A stretch of 64,000 nt of DNA from an uncultured Eisenbergiella sp. (GCA_910585455.1 CAJUEL010000002.1:62001-126000), one strand, 5' to 3'; positions 33,151 through 41,064 are shown, numbered from the stretch's first letter. Program-made: numbers and translations. Notes: generated by a model from the sequence alone, not told the origin.

Positions 33151-33219
33151 GCACAACCTTTTCAAAAAGAAAACACCAAATTTCTGAGAAGCCCTGTAAA
33201 CACTGGGGTTCGGGGATAT

Positions 33220-33336
33220 TGTGGATAATGTGGACAAGGTTTGGGAAATCCTGTATTTTCGCTGTTTTTCGCCAAAAAAATATCTACAGCCGAAGGGGAT
33301 AGTTTTCCACCTCCGGACTGTGGATATTGTGGATAA
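33220..33336. promoter_or_regulatory. DnaA-box cluster upstream of the dnaD operon
   Basis: Two perfect boxes TGTGGATAA (33220-33228 and 33328-33336) each touch a one-mismatch box: TGTGGACAA (33229-33237) and TGTGGATAT (33319-33327). All four have the same orientation, forming two abutting pairs 99 bp apart with AT-rich DNA between. The cluster lies between the murC stop and the dnaD promoter, about 70-190 bp upstream of its -10. The gene-free stretch 33014-33337 holds this cluster, the promoter and leader hairpins. Confidence 0.75.
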
Positions 33337-33337
33337 G

Positions 33338-34723
33338 TTATCTGGAAAGCAGGTTTTCCCCGATGTTTACAACATCTCCGGCTCCCATAGTTATCAACAG
33401 GTCGCCGTGCATACATTTTTTTAAAATAAATTCTTCGATCTCTTGAAAGCTGTGGAAATAGTGGCAGTCAGTCTGCCTTTCCCGGATTTTTTCCTGCAGG
33501 TCAGCGGAGCTGATCCCTAAGGTGTCGGTTTCCCGCGCGGCGTAAATGTCCGCCAGGATCACCTGATCGGCCAGGGAAAGGGCCTGGGCAAAATCATCCA
33601 GGAACGCTTTGGTGCGGGAATAGGTGTGGGGCTGGAACACGCACCAGAGGGTTTTGTGGGGATAATTTTGCGCGGCTTTTAATGTAGCGGTAATTTCCGT
33701 GGGGTGATGCGCATAATCATCTATTATGGTGATGCCGTTTAACGTCCCCTTGTATTCAAAACGGCGATCCGTCCCGCAAAAGGTGCGCAGCGCTTCCTGT
33801 GCATCCTGCGGCGCAACGCATAAAAGATCGGCGAGCGCGAGGGCGGCGAGGGCATTTTGAATGTTGTGCTCACCGGGGACGCCCAGGGTGACGGGCCCGA
33901 TAGCTTTTCCAGACCGGTGCAGCACAAAGGAAGCGTTCGCCAGCTCGTTATAGGTGATATCTGCCGGATAATAATCCGCGTTTTCATTCATGCCGAAGGT
34001 GATTACCCGGCAGGACAGCCCTTCGGTGATTTCTTCGCAGCGGTCGATATCCGCGTTGATGATGAGCGTGCCGTCTTCGGGAATCAGCTGGGCAAATTTC
34101 CGGAAGGATGCGCGGATGTCGTGAATATCCTTAAAAAAGTCGAGATGGTCTTCTTCTATATTTAAGATGATCCCCACTTTGGGAAAGAAGCTTAAGAAGC
34201 TGTTGGTGTATTCACATGCCTCCGTCACGAAAATTTCCGATTTACCCACCCGGATGTTGCCGTGAATGGATTTCAAAATACCGCCGATGGAAAGGGTGGG
34301 GTCCTTTTGGGCATGAAGAAGGATTTCTGAAACCATGGATGTGGTGGTGGTTTTGCCATGGGTGCCGCTGATGGCGACCGGCATTTCATAATTGCGCATG
34401 AGCTGTCCTAAAAACTGCGCTCTGGTGAGAGAAGGAATGTTCCTCCTTTGTGCCTCCGCAAACTCCGGATTGTCAGGATGAACCGCCGCCGTGTAGACGA
34501 CCAGATCGATATCCGCCGTGATATTCTCCGCTTTCTGCGGCTTGCCGTAGTTGATGTGCGCGCCCTGCCGTTCCAAAAGCTCCGTCAGCGCGGAACGGTT
34601 CCAGTCTGAGCCGGAAACCAAAAACCCTTCGGAGAGAAGGATTTCGGCAAGTCCGGACATGCTGATGCCGCCGATGCCAATAAAATAAACATGAATGGGA
34701 TGCTGAAAATCTACCTGATACAT
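33338..34723 (-). CDS. murC: UDP-N-acetylmuramate--L-alanine ligase
   Basis: A 461-residue Mur ligase. IHVYFIGIGGISMSGLAEIL opens the UDP-binding domain; GTHGKTTT (120-127) is the ATP loop; EACEYTNSFLSFFP, NIEEDHLDFF and the late DDYAHHPTEITATL block with the paired His residues are MurC-specific. It adds L-Ala to UDP-MurNAc in the cytoplasm. The ATG at 34723 has AAAGGAT upstream; one at 34771 lacks a site. It has its own promoter at 34834-34862. Confidence 0.96.
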   Translation of the reverse strand: MYQVDFQHPIHVYFIGIGGISMSGLAEILLSEGFLVSGSDWNRSALTELLERQGAHINYGKPQKAENITADIDLVVYTAAVHPDNPEFAEAQRRNIPSLTRAQFLGQLMRNYEMPVAISGTHGKTTTTSMVSEILLHAQKDPTLSIGGILKSIHGNIRVGKSEIFVTEACEYTNSFLSFFPKVGIILNIEEDHLDFFKDIHDIRASFRKFAQLIPEDGTLIINADIDRCEEITEGLSCRVITFGMNENADYYPADITYNELANASFVLHRSGKAIGPVTLGVPGEHNIQNALAALALADLLCVAPQDAQEALRTFCGTDRRFEYKGTLNGITIIDDYAHHPTEITATLKAAQNYPHKTLWCVFQPHTYSRTKAFLDDFAQALSLADQVILADIYAARETDTLGISSADLQEKIRERQTDCHYFHSFQEIEEFILKKCMHGDLLITMGAGDVVNIGENLLSR

Positions 34724-34833
34724 GTGCGTATCCTTTCTGTTATTTTTTTGCCGGAAGAAGCCTGTTTCCATAGCGCAAAGAACGGCTGGCGCAGACTGGC
34801 ACCGGCAGGATGGTTATGAATTCTTCCTGCTAT

Positions 34834-34862
34834 ATTATACGCAATTATAGAAAAAAAACCAA
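34834..34862 (-). promoter_or_regulatory. Promoter of murC
   Basis: On the minus strand TTGGTT (34862-34857), a 17 bp spacer and a perfect TATAAT (34839-34834), about 110 bp before the murC ATG. The fold-back element at 34888-35208 begins 25 bp further upstream. Confidence 0.75.
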
Positions 34863-34887
34863 CAGGAAATTTCCGAAACAACAGTTC

Positions 34888-35208
34888 CTTTTCATGGGGC
34901 GGGGAGAAAGGGCGGGAGGGGCAGACGAAACAAAGGGCAGCTGGGCGGGCGGAGGACACAGGCTGTTTCCAGCCGCATTGTCCGGAGCGGGAAATTCCGC
35001 AAAATGACCGGCTATTCCTGAACGGGACAGGGGGCAAAAAAACTCACTGCGTTCAGACAGTTTTGCCCCCTGTTCCAGGAATCACCTGCCATTTTGGGAA
35101 TTTCTCCGCTCCGGACAAAAGCGTCAGGAAACAGCCTGTGTCCTCCGCCCGCCCAGCTGCCCTTTGTTTCGTCTGCCCTCCCGTCCTTTCTCCCCGCCCC
35201 ATGAAAAG
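34888..35208. repeat. Fold-back element copy A (321 bp near-perfect palindrome)
   Basis: The left arm starts CTTTTCATGGGGCGGGG and the right arm ends with its complement CCCCGCCCCATGAAAAG. About 90 bp of outer arm pair almost perfectly, with one mismatch and one 1-base gap in the first 80. Inside, a less perfect core (TCCGGAGCGGGAAATTCC to GGGGGCAAAA) closes on a loop with AACTCACTGCGTTCAGACAG. The core is nearly identical to the core of copy B at 38624-38945 while the outer arms differ. No gene or transposase is inside. Reading frames here are by-products of the repeat. Confidence 0.92.
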
Positions 35209-35516
35209 TAACCGGGAGGGAAGGGCTGAGCCACTGGCAGTCCGCATTCGGCGGCGACGAATAACAGCTTATAGAGCGGGAGAAGCCAGAAAGGAGCAAG
35301 TGGGGCTCTTACATAAAGCTTCTACAATTTATATAAGATGCTTCTTATGCCCTGAACTCCCGGAAATACAGAAAATGCCGATTCTCCGTAAAAATATATC
35401 AATATGTCTCTGCAAAACGAAAAAAGAGATTGGATAAAATGAACATACAGGAAAAAGTCTAATAAAATAGAATATGTATTTTATACAATTATCTGGTTTT
35501 GTGAGTTAAAATATTA
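35209..35516. other. Gene-free stretch between fold-back copy A and the glgC promoter
   Basis: About 300 bp, AT-rich towards its right end. I see no convincing gene, terminator or repeat in it. It is part of the 1.2 kb gene-free region 34724-35916. Confidence 0.6.
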
Positions 35517-35545
35517 TTCACATTTACCTATAGATATGTTATAAT
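35517..35545 (+). promoter_or_regulatory. Promoter reading into fold-back element C and glgC
   Basis: TTCACA (35517-35522), a 17 bp spacer and a perfect TATAAT (35540-35545) preceded by TGT, an extended -10. The start near 35552 gives a leader of about 365 nt before glgC, containing a 31-codon ORF and a giant hairpin. Confidence 0.75.
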
Positions 35546-35577
35546 TGTAGAAACAAGAAGGAAAAGAACTGAAAGGG

Positions 35578-35673
35578 ATGAAAGAAGACAGGCGTAAGGA
35601 TACGGCAGGCGGAGCGGCGCAGGGCTGGAGAGGTCCGGGGCATCAGGCGCTTTGGGGATGGCAATGCTCATAG
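35578..35673 (+). CDS. Possible 31-residue leader peptide inside fold-back element C
   Basis: ATG after GAAAGGG, then 30 codons and TAG. The peptide is Gly/Trp-rich (GWRGPGHQALWGWQCS at its end) with three Trp. It ends exactly where the perfect left arm of element C ends. The opposite strand of the right arm (35879-35727) encodes a 50-residue frame whose first 31 residues start at the same relative position and share 27, including all from residue 7 to 31. It could be an attenuation leader, or chance coding in a repeat. Confidence 0.35.
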   Translation: MKEDRRKDTAGGAAQGWRGPGHQALWGWQCS

Positions 35674-35866
35674 CCCGGACCGTTGAAAATACGTAAGGAA
35701 CTGCTTGGCAGTTCTATGTTCTTAGGCTACGTTCTTTGTAGCCTTAGAACTGTTACGTATTTTCCGAGCGGGAGCGTGTCCGGGGGTGAGCATTGCCATC
35801 CCCAAAGCGCCTGATGCCCCGGACCTCTCCAGCCCTGCGCCGCTCCGCCTGCCGTATCCTTATGCC
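35591..35866. repeat. Fold-back element C (276 bp palindrome in the glgC leader)
   Basis: Arms 35595-35670 and 35787-35862 are perfectly complementary over 76 bp and extend to 80 bp with one G-T pair. Inside are a 12 bp stem GAAAATACGTAA/TTACGTATTTTC (35685-35696, 35753-35764) and two hairpins, GAACTGC/GCAGTTC (about 35699-35714) and GTTCTTAGGCTAC/GTAGCCTTAGAAC (35718-35750). This resembles a structured RNA with a multi-branch centre. The sequence is unrelated to copies A and B. It ends 50 bp before the glgC ATG and probably lies within its mRNA. Confidence 0.92.
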
Positions 35867-35916
35867 GTCCTTTTGTCATTTCCCTTCCGCTCTTTCCACT
35901 ACACGAGGTGACTGAC

Positions 35917-37191
35917 ATGATTAAAAAGGAAATGATAGCCATGCTGCTGGCCGGAGGGCAGGGGAGCAGGCTGGGGGTGCTCACCGCCAAGGTTGCGAAG
36001 CCCGCGGTATCCTTCGGCGGGAAATACCGCATCATTGATTTCCCCCTGAGCAATTGCATCAATTCAGGCGTGGACACGGTGGGCGTACTGACACAATACC
36101 AGCCGCTTCGGCTCAACACCCATATCGGGATCGGAATTCCCTGGGATCTGGACAGGAATATTGGCGGCGTCACTGTGCTGCCGCCCTATGAAAAGAGCGA
36201 AAACAGCGAATGGTATACGGGCACGGCGAATGCGATCTACCAGAATCTGGAATATATGGAGAATTTTCATCCGGAATATGTGCTGATTTTATCCGGCGAT
36301 CATATTTACAAGATGGACTATGAGGTGATGCTGAATTTCCATAAGAAAAACGGCGCGGCCTGTACGATCGCGGTGATGCCCGTTCCGATGGAGGAAGCGA
36401 AGCGCTTCGGCATCATGATCACAGACGAGAATAAAAAAATCATCGATTTTGAGGAAAAGCCCGCAAATCCGAGAAGCAATCTCGCGTCCATGGGAATCTA
36501 TATTTTCAACTGGGAAACGCTGAAGGAAGCGTTAAAGACAAAGGCGGATCAGCCCAATCTGGATTTTGGCAAACACGTCATTCCCTATTGTCATGATATG
36601 GGCGCGCCGATGTATGCCTATGAATTCAACGGTTACTGGAAGGATGTGGGCACGCTGCAGTCCTATTGGGAAGCGAACATGGAGCTGATTGATATCGTTC
36701 CCGAATTTAACCTATATGAGGAGTATTGGAAGATCTATACCAAGAGCGAGATTTTGCCGCCCCAGTACATAGCGCCGGATGGCATCATCGAGAGAAGCAT
36801 CATCGGAGAAGGCTCGGAAATTTACGGTTCTGTTTATAATTCCGTGATCGGTTGCGGCGTTATCATCGGCAGCGGCAGCGTGATACGGGATTCCATCATC
36901 ATGAATAATACGACGGTCTGCGCAGGCTGTGAGTTAAATAAAGCGATTGTTGCGGAAAACGTAAGAATTGAGGACAGAGTGCGGCTTGGCATCGGGGAGG
37001 ACGTGCCCAATGGCAGCGCGCCGCATATTTATAACAGCGGGCTTGTGACGGTCGGGGAAAACAGCCGGATTCCGTCGGATGTGTCCGTTGGGAAAAACTG
37101 CGTGATATCCGGCATTACGGATCGTCAGGATTACCCGGATGGGCAGCTTGTGGGCGGAAGTACACTGGTGAAGGCGGAGGAAGACAAATGA
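35917..37191 (+). CDS. glgC: Glucose-1-phosphate adenylyltransferase
   Basis: A 424-residue enzyme making ADP-glucose for glycogen. LLAGGQGSRLGVLTAKVAKP is the nucleotide-binding signature, followed by YRIIDFPLSNCINSG, WYTGTANAIYQN, LSGDHIYKMDY and DFEEKPANPRSNLASMGIY; the C-terminal half is a left-handed beta-helix. The start at 35917 has GAGGTG 6 bases upstream; a GTG at 35908 overlaps that site. It overlaps glgD by 4 bp. Long leader with fold-back element C suggests post-transcriptional control. Confidence 0.97.
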   Translation: MIKKEMIAMLLAGGQGSRLGVLTAKVAKPAVSFGGKYRIIDFPLSNCINSGVDTVGVLTQYQPLRLNTHIGIGIPWDLDRNIGGVTVLPPYEKSENSEWYTGTANAIYQNLEYMENFHPEYVLILSGDHIYKMDYEVMLNFHKKNGAACTIAVMPVPMEEAKRFGIMITDENKKIIDFEEKPANPRSNLASMGIYIFNWETLKEALKTKADQPNLDFGKHVIPYCHDMGAPMYAYEFNGYWKDVGTLQSYWEANMELIDIVPEFNLYEEYWKIYTKSEILPPQYIAPDGIIERSIIGEGSEIYGSVYNSVIGCGVIIGSGSVIRDSIIMNNTTVCAGCELNKAIVAENVRIEDRVRLGIGEDVPNGSAPHIYNSGLVTVGENSRIPSDVSVGKNCVISGITDRQDYPDGQLVGGSTLVKAEEDK

Positions 37192-38306
37192 GGGCGATCG
37201 GAATTATTTTGGCGGGCGGCAACAGCCGCCGCATGAGGGAATTGTCACAGAAGCGAGCCATCAGCGCCATGCCGGTTGCAGGAAGCTACAGAAGCATTGA
37301 TTTTGCGCTGAGCAACATGAGCAATTCCCATATCCAGCGGGTGGGCGTATTGACACAATACAATTCGGGCAGCTTAAATGAGCATTTGAGCTCCTCGAAA
37401 TGGTGGGATTTCGGGCGTAAGCAGGGCGGTCTGTTTGTGTTCACGCCTACCATGACGGCGGACAACAACTCCTGGTACAGGGGAACGGCGGATGCGATTT
37501 ACCAGAACCTTTCCTTTTTAAAAAGCAGCCACGAGCCCTATGCGGTCATCACCTCAGGGGATTGCGTATACAAGATGGATTATAATAAGCTGCTGGAATA
37601 TCATATCGCCAAAAGGGCGGATGTGACCATCGTTTGTAAGGAAATGCCTGCGGATACGGATGTGGAGCGGTACGGTACGCTCAGGCTGGACAGTGACTGC
37701 AGGATTGAGGATTTTGAGGAAAAGCCCGTCGTGGCGAGATCCAATACGGTTTCCTGTGGCATCTATGTGATCAGGAGGCGGCTTCTGATCGAAATGCTGG
37801 AGCGCTGTTCCCAGGAGGACCGGTATGATTTTGTGAAGGACATCCTGATCCGCTACAGAACACAGAAGCGGATCTATGGATATATGATGAAGGAATATTG
37901 GCGGAACATTGCGACGGTGGAGGACTACTTTGCGACCAACATGGATTTCTTAAAGCCGGAAATCCGTAATTATTTCTTTAAGGAATATCCGGATATTTAC
38001 TCCAGAGTGGACGATCTGCCTCCGGCGAAATACAATGTGGGCGTGAGGGTATCAAACAGCCTGATTTCCAGCGGCTGCATCATAAACGGCACGGTAGAGG
38101 ATTCCATCATATTCAAAAAATCCTTTATCGGGAGTAATTGCTATATCAAAAATGCAATCATACTGAATGATGTATATATCGGTGATAATACGCACATCGA
38201 AAACTGCATCGTGGAAAGCCGCGGCACTATCAGGAAAAATTCCTGTTACAAGGGAGAGGACGGCATAAAAATTGTGATTGAAAAAAATGAAAGATATATT
38301 TTATAA
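37188..38306 (+). CDS. glgD: GlgD, glucose-1-phosphate adenylyltransferase-like subunit
   Basis: A 372-residue GlgC paralogue. ILAGGNSRRMRELSQKRAIS keeps the N-terminal fold but changes catalytic and regulatory residues, as in GlgD of Firmicutes, which modulates GlgC in a mixed tetramer. WYRGTADAIYQN, SGDCVYKMDY and DFEEKPVVARSNTVSCGIYV follow. It starts at an ATGA overlap with glgC behind GGAGGAAG, indicating translational coupling and equal production. Confidence 0.95.
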   Translation: MRAIGIILAGGNSRRMRELSQKRAISAMPVAGSYRSIDFALSNMSNSHIQRVGVLTQYNSGSLNEHLSSSKWWDFGRKQGGLFVFTPTMTADNNSWYRGTADAIYQNLSFLKSSHEPYAVITSGDCVYKMDYNKLLEYHIAKRADVTIVCKEMPADTDVERYGTLRLDSDCRIEDFEEKPVVARSNTVSCGIYVIRRRLLIEMLERCSQEDRYDFVKDILIRYRTQKRIYGYMMKEYWRNIATVEDYFATNMDFLKPEIRNYFFKEYPDIYSRVDDLPPAKYNVGVRVSNSLISSGCIINGTVEDSIIFKKSFIGSNCYIKNAIILNDVYIGDNTHIENCIVESRGTIRKNSCYKGEDGIKIVIEKNERYIL

Positions 38307-38329
38307 ATACGGCAAGGAGGAAGCGATCA

Positions 38330-38605
38330 ATGAAAATCACTGATGTGCGGGTTCGCAAAATGACGAAGGAAGGCAAGATGAGGGCGATCGTGTCCATCAC
38401 GATCGACGACGAATTTGCCGTACATGATATCAAGGTGATTGAAGGAGAGAAGGGACTTTTCATTGCGATGCCGAGCAAGAAGTCCGTTGACGGGGAATAC
38501 CGGGATATTGCCCATCCCATCAGCCAGACGGCGCGGGAGAACATCCAGCAGACCATTTTACAGGCGTATGCCGATGCGCAGGAAATGCCGGCAGAGCCTT
38601 CATGA
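38330..38605 (+). CDS. spoVG: SpoVG-family regulator
   Basis: A 91-residue nucleic-acid-binding protein. MKITDVRVRKMTKEGKMRAI, IDDEFAVHDIKVIEGEKGLF and AMPSKKSVDGEYRDIAHPI are the SpoVG signature. The family binds DNA and RNA and affects sporulation, capsule and virulence genes. AAGGAGG precedes the ATG. It lies 23 bp after glgD and may share that transcript; fold-back copy B directly follows and could end it. Confidence 0.96.
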   Translation: MKITDVRVRKMTKEGKMRAIVSITIDDEFAVHDIKVIEGEKGLFIAMPSKKSVDGEYRDIAHPISQTARENIQQTILQAYADAQEMPAEPS

Positions 38606-38623
38606 AAATGTGACACGATCCAA

Positions 38624-38945
38624 CAGCTCCAGGCTCCTTTTCGTGGGGAGAAAGACGGACCGGGAGGGGCGGGCAGATGGGCGGCAGACGGGCACAGACT
38701 GTTTCAGACCGCGATATCCGGAGCGGGAAATTCCACAAAATGACAGGCTATTCCTAAACGGGACAGGGCGCAAAAGAACTCACTACGTTCAGACAGTTTT
38801 GCGCCCTGTCCCAGGAATATCCCGCCATTTTGGGAATTTCTCCGTTCCGGATAAAGCGGTCTGAAACAGTCTGTGCCCGTCTGCCGCCCATCTGCCCGCC
38901 CCTCCCGGTCCGTCTTTCTCCCCGCGAAAAGGAGCCTGGGGGCTG
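38624..38945. repeat. Fold-back element copy B (322 bp near-perfect palindrome)
   Basis: The arms run from CAGCT at 38624 and end at GGCTG at 38945. About 75 bp of outer arm (from CCTTTTCGTGGGGAG inward to CAGACCGC) pair with at most one mismatch. The core from TCCGGAGCGGGAAATTCC to the loop AACTCACTACGTTCAGACAG and back matches copy A at 34888-35208 almost base for base, including the same left/right asymmetries. The outer arms differ from copy A but are self-complementary. It starts 18 bp after spoVG; the right end is followed by TTTT. It fills most of the 427 bp gene-free gap 38606-39032. Confidence 0.92.
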
Positions 38946-39032
38946 TTTTGAATGCAAGAAATGCTTGCCTGCCGCCGTCAGGTATGATAACATGAAAACC
39001 GTAACGGATTGGCAGCGACGAGGAGAATGCGC

Positions 39033-39734
39033 ATGAAGGAAGAGGGCGGCATCTGGCGCCATGAACTGAAATTTGTATGTACAATGCCACAGCTTAAGAT
39101 TGTGGAAAGCAGAATAAAACCCCTTTTAAAGCCAGATCCGCACACCGGTCCGAATGGTATGTATAGCATTCGAAGCGTATATTTTGATGATGAATGGGAT
39201 ACCTGCTATTATGAAAATGAGGACGGGACGGACCCAAGGGAAAAGTTTCGCATCCGTATTTATGACGGCAGCGACGGGCGGATTATGCTGGAGCTTAAAC
39301 AGAAGCGCAGAGGGATGACGAGGAAGCTGTCCTGTCCGCTCACCCAAAGGCAGTGCATCGCCGCGCTGCGCGGGGAGCTTCTGGAAGGACGGCAGGACGC
39401 AGCGCCTGTTTTGCAGAAGTTCATTCTGGAACAGAAAAACCGGAAGCTTGTGGCGAAGAGCATTGTGGAATATGACCGTGTGCCATATATTTTTAAATTG
39501 GGAAATGTGAGAGTGACGCTGGATGAAAATATCCGCTCCTCCCATCAGACGGAACGGTTTCTTGCGGGGGATTTCATCCGCAGGCCGGTTATGGCGCCCG
39601 GAGAGCATGTGCTGGAGGTAAAATACGACGATTTTCTGCCGGATTTCATACGACAGGTTTTGCAGCTGGACACACTGCGCCGGACCTCCTTTTCAAAGTA
39701 TTATATGTGCAGATACTATTCTGCAATCGGCTGA
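39033..39734 (+). CDS. VTC-domain protein (polyphosphate polymerase-like)
   Basis: A 233-residue protein. WRHELKFVCTMPQL, YSIRSVYFDDEWDTCYYENEDG, REKFRIRIYDGSDGRIMLELKQKRRG and the late EHVLEVKYDDFLPDFIRQVL follow the VTC tunnel-fold pattern, with the Arg/Lys and Glu residues that bind triphosphate and metal. The yeast VTC4 domain makes polyphosphate from ATP; bacterial members are less studied. The following gene is a DUF4956 membrane protein, its common partner. AGGAG lies 7 bases before the ATG at 39033. Confidence 0.85.
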   Translation: MKEEGGIWRHELKFVCTMPQLKIVESRIKPLLKPDPHTGPNGMYSIRSVYFDDEWDTCYYENEDGTDPREKFRIRIYDGSDGRIMLELKQKRRGMTRKLSCPLTQRQCIAALRGELLEGRQDAAPVLQKFILEQKNRKLVAKSIVEYDRVPYIFKLGNVRVTLDENIRSSHQTERFLAGDFIRRPVMAPGEHVLEVKYDDFLPDFIRQVLQLDTLRRTSFSKYYMCRYYSAIG

Positions 39735-39761
39735 CTGGCGCAAAGAACGAAGGAGATACGT

Positions 39762-40436
39762 ATGGGATTTGGAGATATTTTTAAAAAATCATTTATCAAT
39801 GGGTTTCAGAATGCGGATATGGATTTATCCACGATTCTGATAAGCCTGGCGGTGGTGTGCCTGATTTCGCTGTACATTTTTTTCGCGTACCGGTTTTTGA
39901 CCCGCCGTACCTTTTATAACAAGAGCTTTGGGATCGCGCTGGCGGCGCTGGCGATCATCACGGCGGCGATCATTCTGACCATCCAGTCCAGCATCGTCAT
40001 TTCCTTAGGCATGGTTGGCGCGCTTTCCATCGTGCGCTTTCGGACTGCGGTCAAGGAACCGATGGATCTGGTATTTTTATTCTGGGCGATCAGCGCAGGG
40101 ATCATCTGCGGTGCAGGGCTGTATGCGCTGGCCATCATCGCTTCGCTGGTGATTACGGCGGCAGTTTTTGTGCTGGATCTGATTCCGGTATCCCGCGCGC
40201 CGATGCTTTTGATCGTCAACACCCAAAATGTGGACGGCGAAGAGGAGCTGCTTGCGGTGGTGGAAAAATACAGCAAATATGTGCGGGTAAAATCCAGAAT
40301 CCTGACGGCAGGGCAGCTGGACATGGTCATAGAGGTGAATGCAGGAAAGGAAAGCGCCCTGCTTAAGGAAGTGGGCGCACTGAAGGGAATGGAGAGCGTT
40401 TCGCTTCTGTCCCATGACGGAGAGACGACTTACTGA
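39762..40436 (+). CDS. DUF4956 membrane protein
   Basis: A 224-residue protein with four N-terminal membrane segments and a soluble C-terminal domain of about 90 residues (RAPMLLIVNTQNVDGEEELL onward). SLGMVGALSIVRFRTAVKEP is the characteristic DUF4956 block after the third segment. It sits 27 bp after the VTC gene behind AAGGAG; the two families co-occur, so it may be the membrane partner or exporter for polyphosphate. The function is inferred from the neighbour only. Confidence 0.85.
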   Translation: MGFGDIFKKSFINGFQNADMDLSTILISLAVVCLISLYIFFAYRFLTRRTFYNKSFGIALAALAIITAAIILTIQSSIVISLGMVGALSIVRFRTAVKEPMDLVFLFWAISAGIICGAGLYALAIIASLVITAAVFVLDLIPVSRAPMLLIVNTQNVDGEEELLAVVEKYSKYVRVKSRILTAGQLDMVIEVNAGKESALLKEVGALKGMESVSLLSHDGETTY

Positions 40437-40447
40437 GAGGTTTTGGC

Positions 40448-41023
40448 ATGTATGTAATTGCAGGCTTGGGAAATCCGAAAAAAGAATATGACAACACCAG
40501 ACATAATATCGGGTTTGCCGTCATAGATATGTTTGCGAAAAGGCACGGCATCCGCGTGAATGAGTACAAGCATAAGGGGCTGATCGGCAAAGGCTTTGTG
40601 GGCAGTGAAAAGGTGATTCTGGTAAAGCCGCTGACCTACATGAATTTAAGCGGTGAATGCATCCGGGAGGTCCTGGATTACTATAAGGTGGATCCGAAGG
40701 AGAAGCTCATCGTTGTGCATGACGATATCAGCCTGGAGCCGGGCACAATCCGCATCCGCAAGAAAGGAAGCGCTGGCGGGCATAATGGGCTGAAAAACAT
40801 CATCCTTCATCTGGGACACGATATTTTTCAAAGGGTCAAGATCGGCGTCGGAGGAAAGCCGGAGGGCTATGACCTGGCGGATTATGTGCTGGGACATTTT
40901 TCGGGACAGGAAAAAAAGCGGATGGAGCAGGTGGCAGAGCAGGTCTGCGACGCGGTGGAAGTGATGATGCGGGAAGGACCGGATATGGCGATGAACCGGT
41001 TTAACGGCGCCGGGAAGACGTAA
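40448..41023 (+). CDS. pth: Peptidyl-tRNA hydrolase
   Basis: A 191-residue enzyme that recycles peptidyl-tRNA. AGLGNPKKEYDNTRHNIGF carries Asn9 and the catalytic His19; VKPLTYMNLSG, VHDDISLEPGTIRIRKKGS and GGHNGLKNII complete the active site. It starts 11 bp after the DUF4956 gene. The pth-mfd order is common in Firmicutes. Confidence 0.97.
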   Translation: MYVIAGLGNPKKEYDNTRHNIGFAVIDMFAKRHGIRVNEYKHKGLIGKGFVGSEKVILVKPLTYMNLSGECIREVLDYYKVDPKEKLIVVHDDISLEPGTIRIRKKGSAGGHNGLKNIILHLGHDIFQRVKIGVGGKPEGYDLADYVLGHFSGQEKKRMEQVAEQVCDAVEVMMREGPDMAMNRFNGAGKT

Positions 41024-41032
41024 CGATTCGGG

Positions 41033-41064
41033 CGTATCAGTCAGGGCTTGTCTGAACTGATACG
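41033..41064. repeat. Palindrome between pth and mfd
   Basis: CGTATCAGTCAG pairs with CTGAACTGATACG (one bulge) around GGCTTGT. There is no T-run. The inner CAGTTCAG/CTGAACTG resembles the palindrome after atpC at 18231-18260. Confidence 0.7.

Noticed and set aside
33220..33336. DnaA-box cluster as the chromosomal origin
   Set aside because: No dnaA, dnaN, gyrB or rpmH nearby and only four boxes; a regulatory role fits better.
34888..35208. Integron attC site or insertion sequence
   Set aside because: Too long and too perfectly paired for attC, with no core-site triplets or integrase; no transposase frame inside or beside it.
34810..35299. Reading frames on both strands within fold-back copy A
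   Set aside because: Frames on the two strands give similar peptides only because the arms are complementary; they lack consistent ribosome binding sites and the peptides are low-complexity. Treated as by-products of the repeat.
38439..39090. Reading frames on both strands within fold-back copy B
   Set aside because: Same reason as copy A; they also run into spoVG or the VTC gene in other frames.
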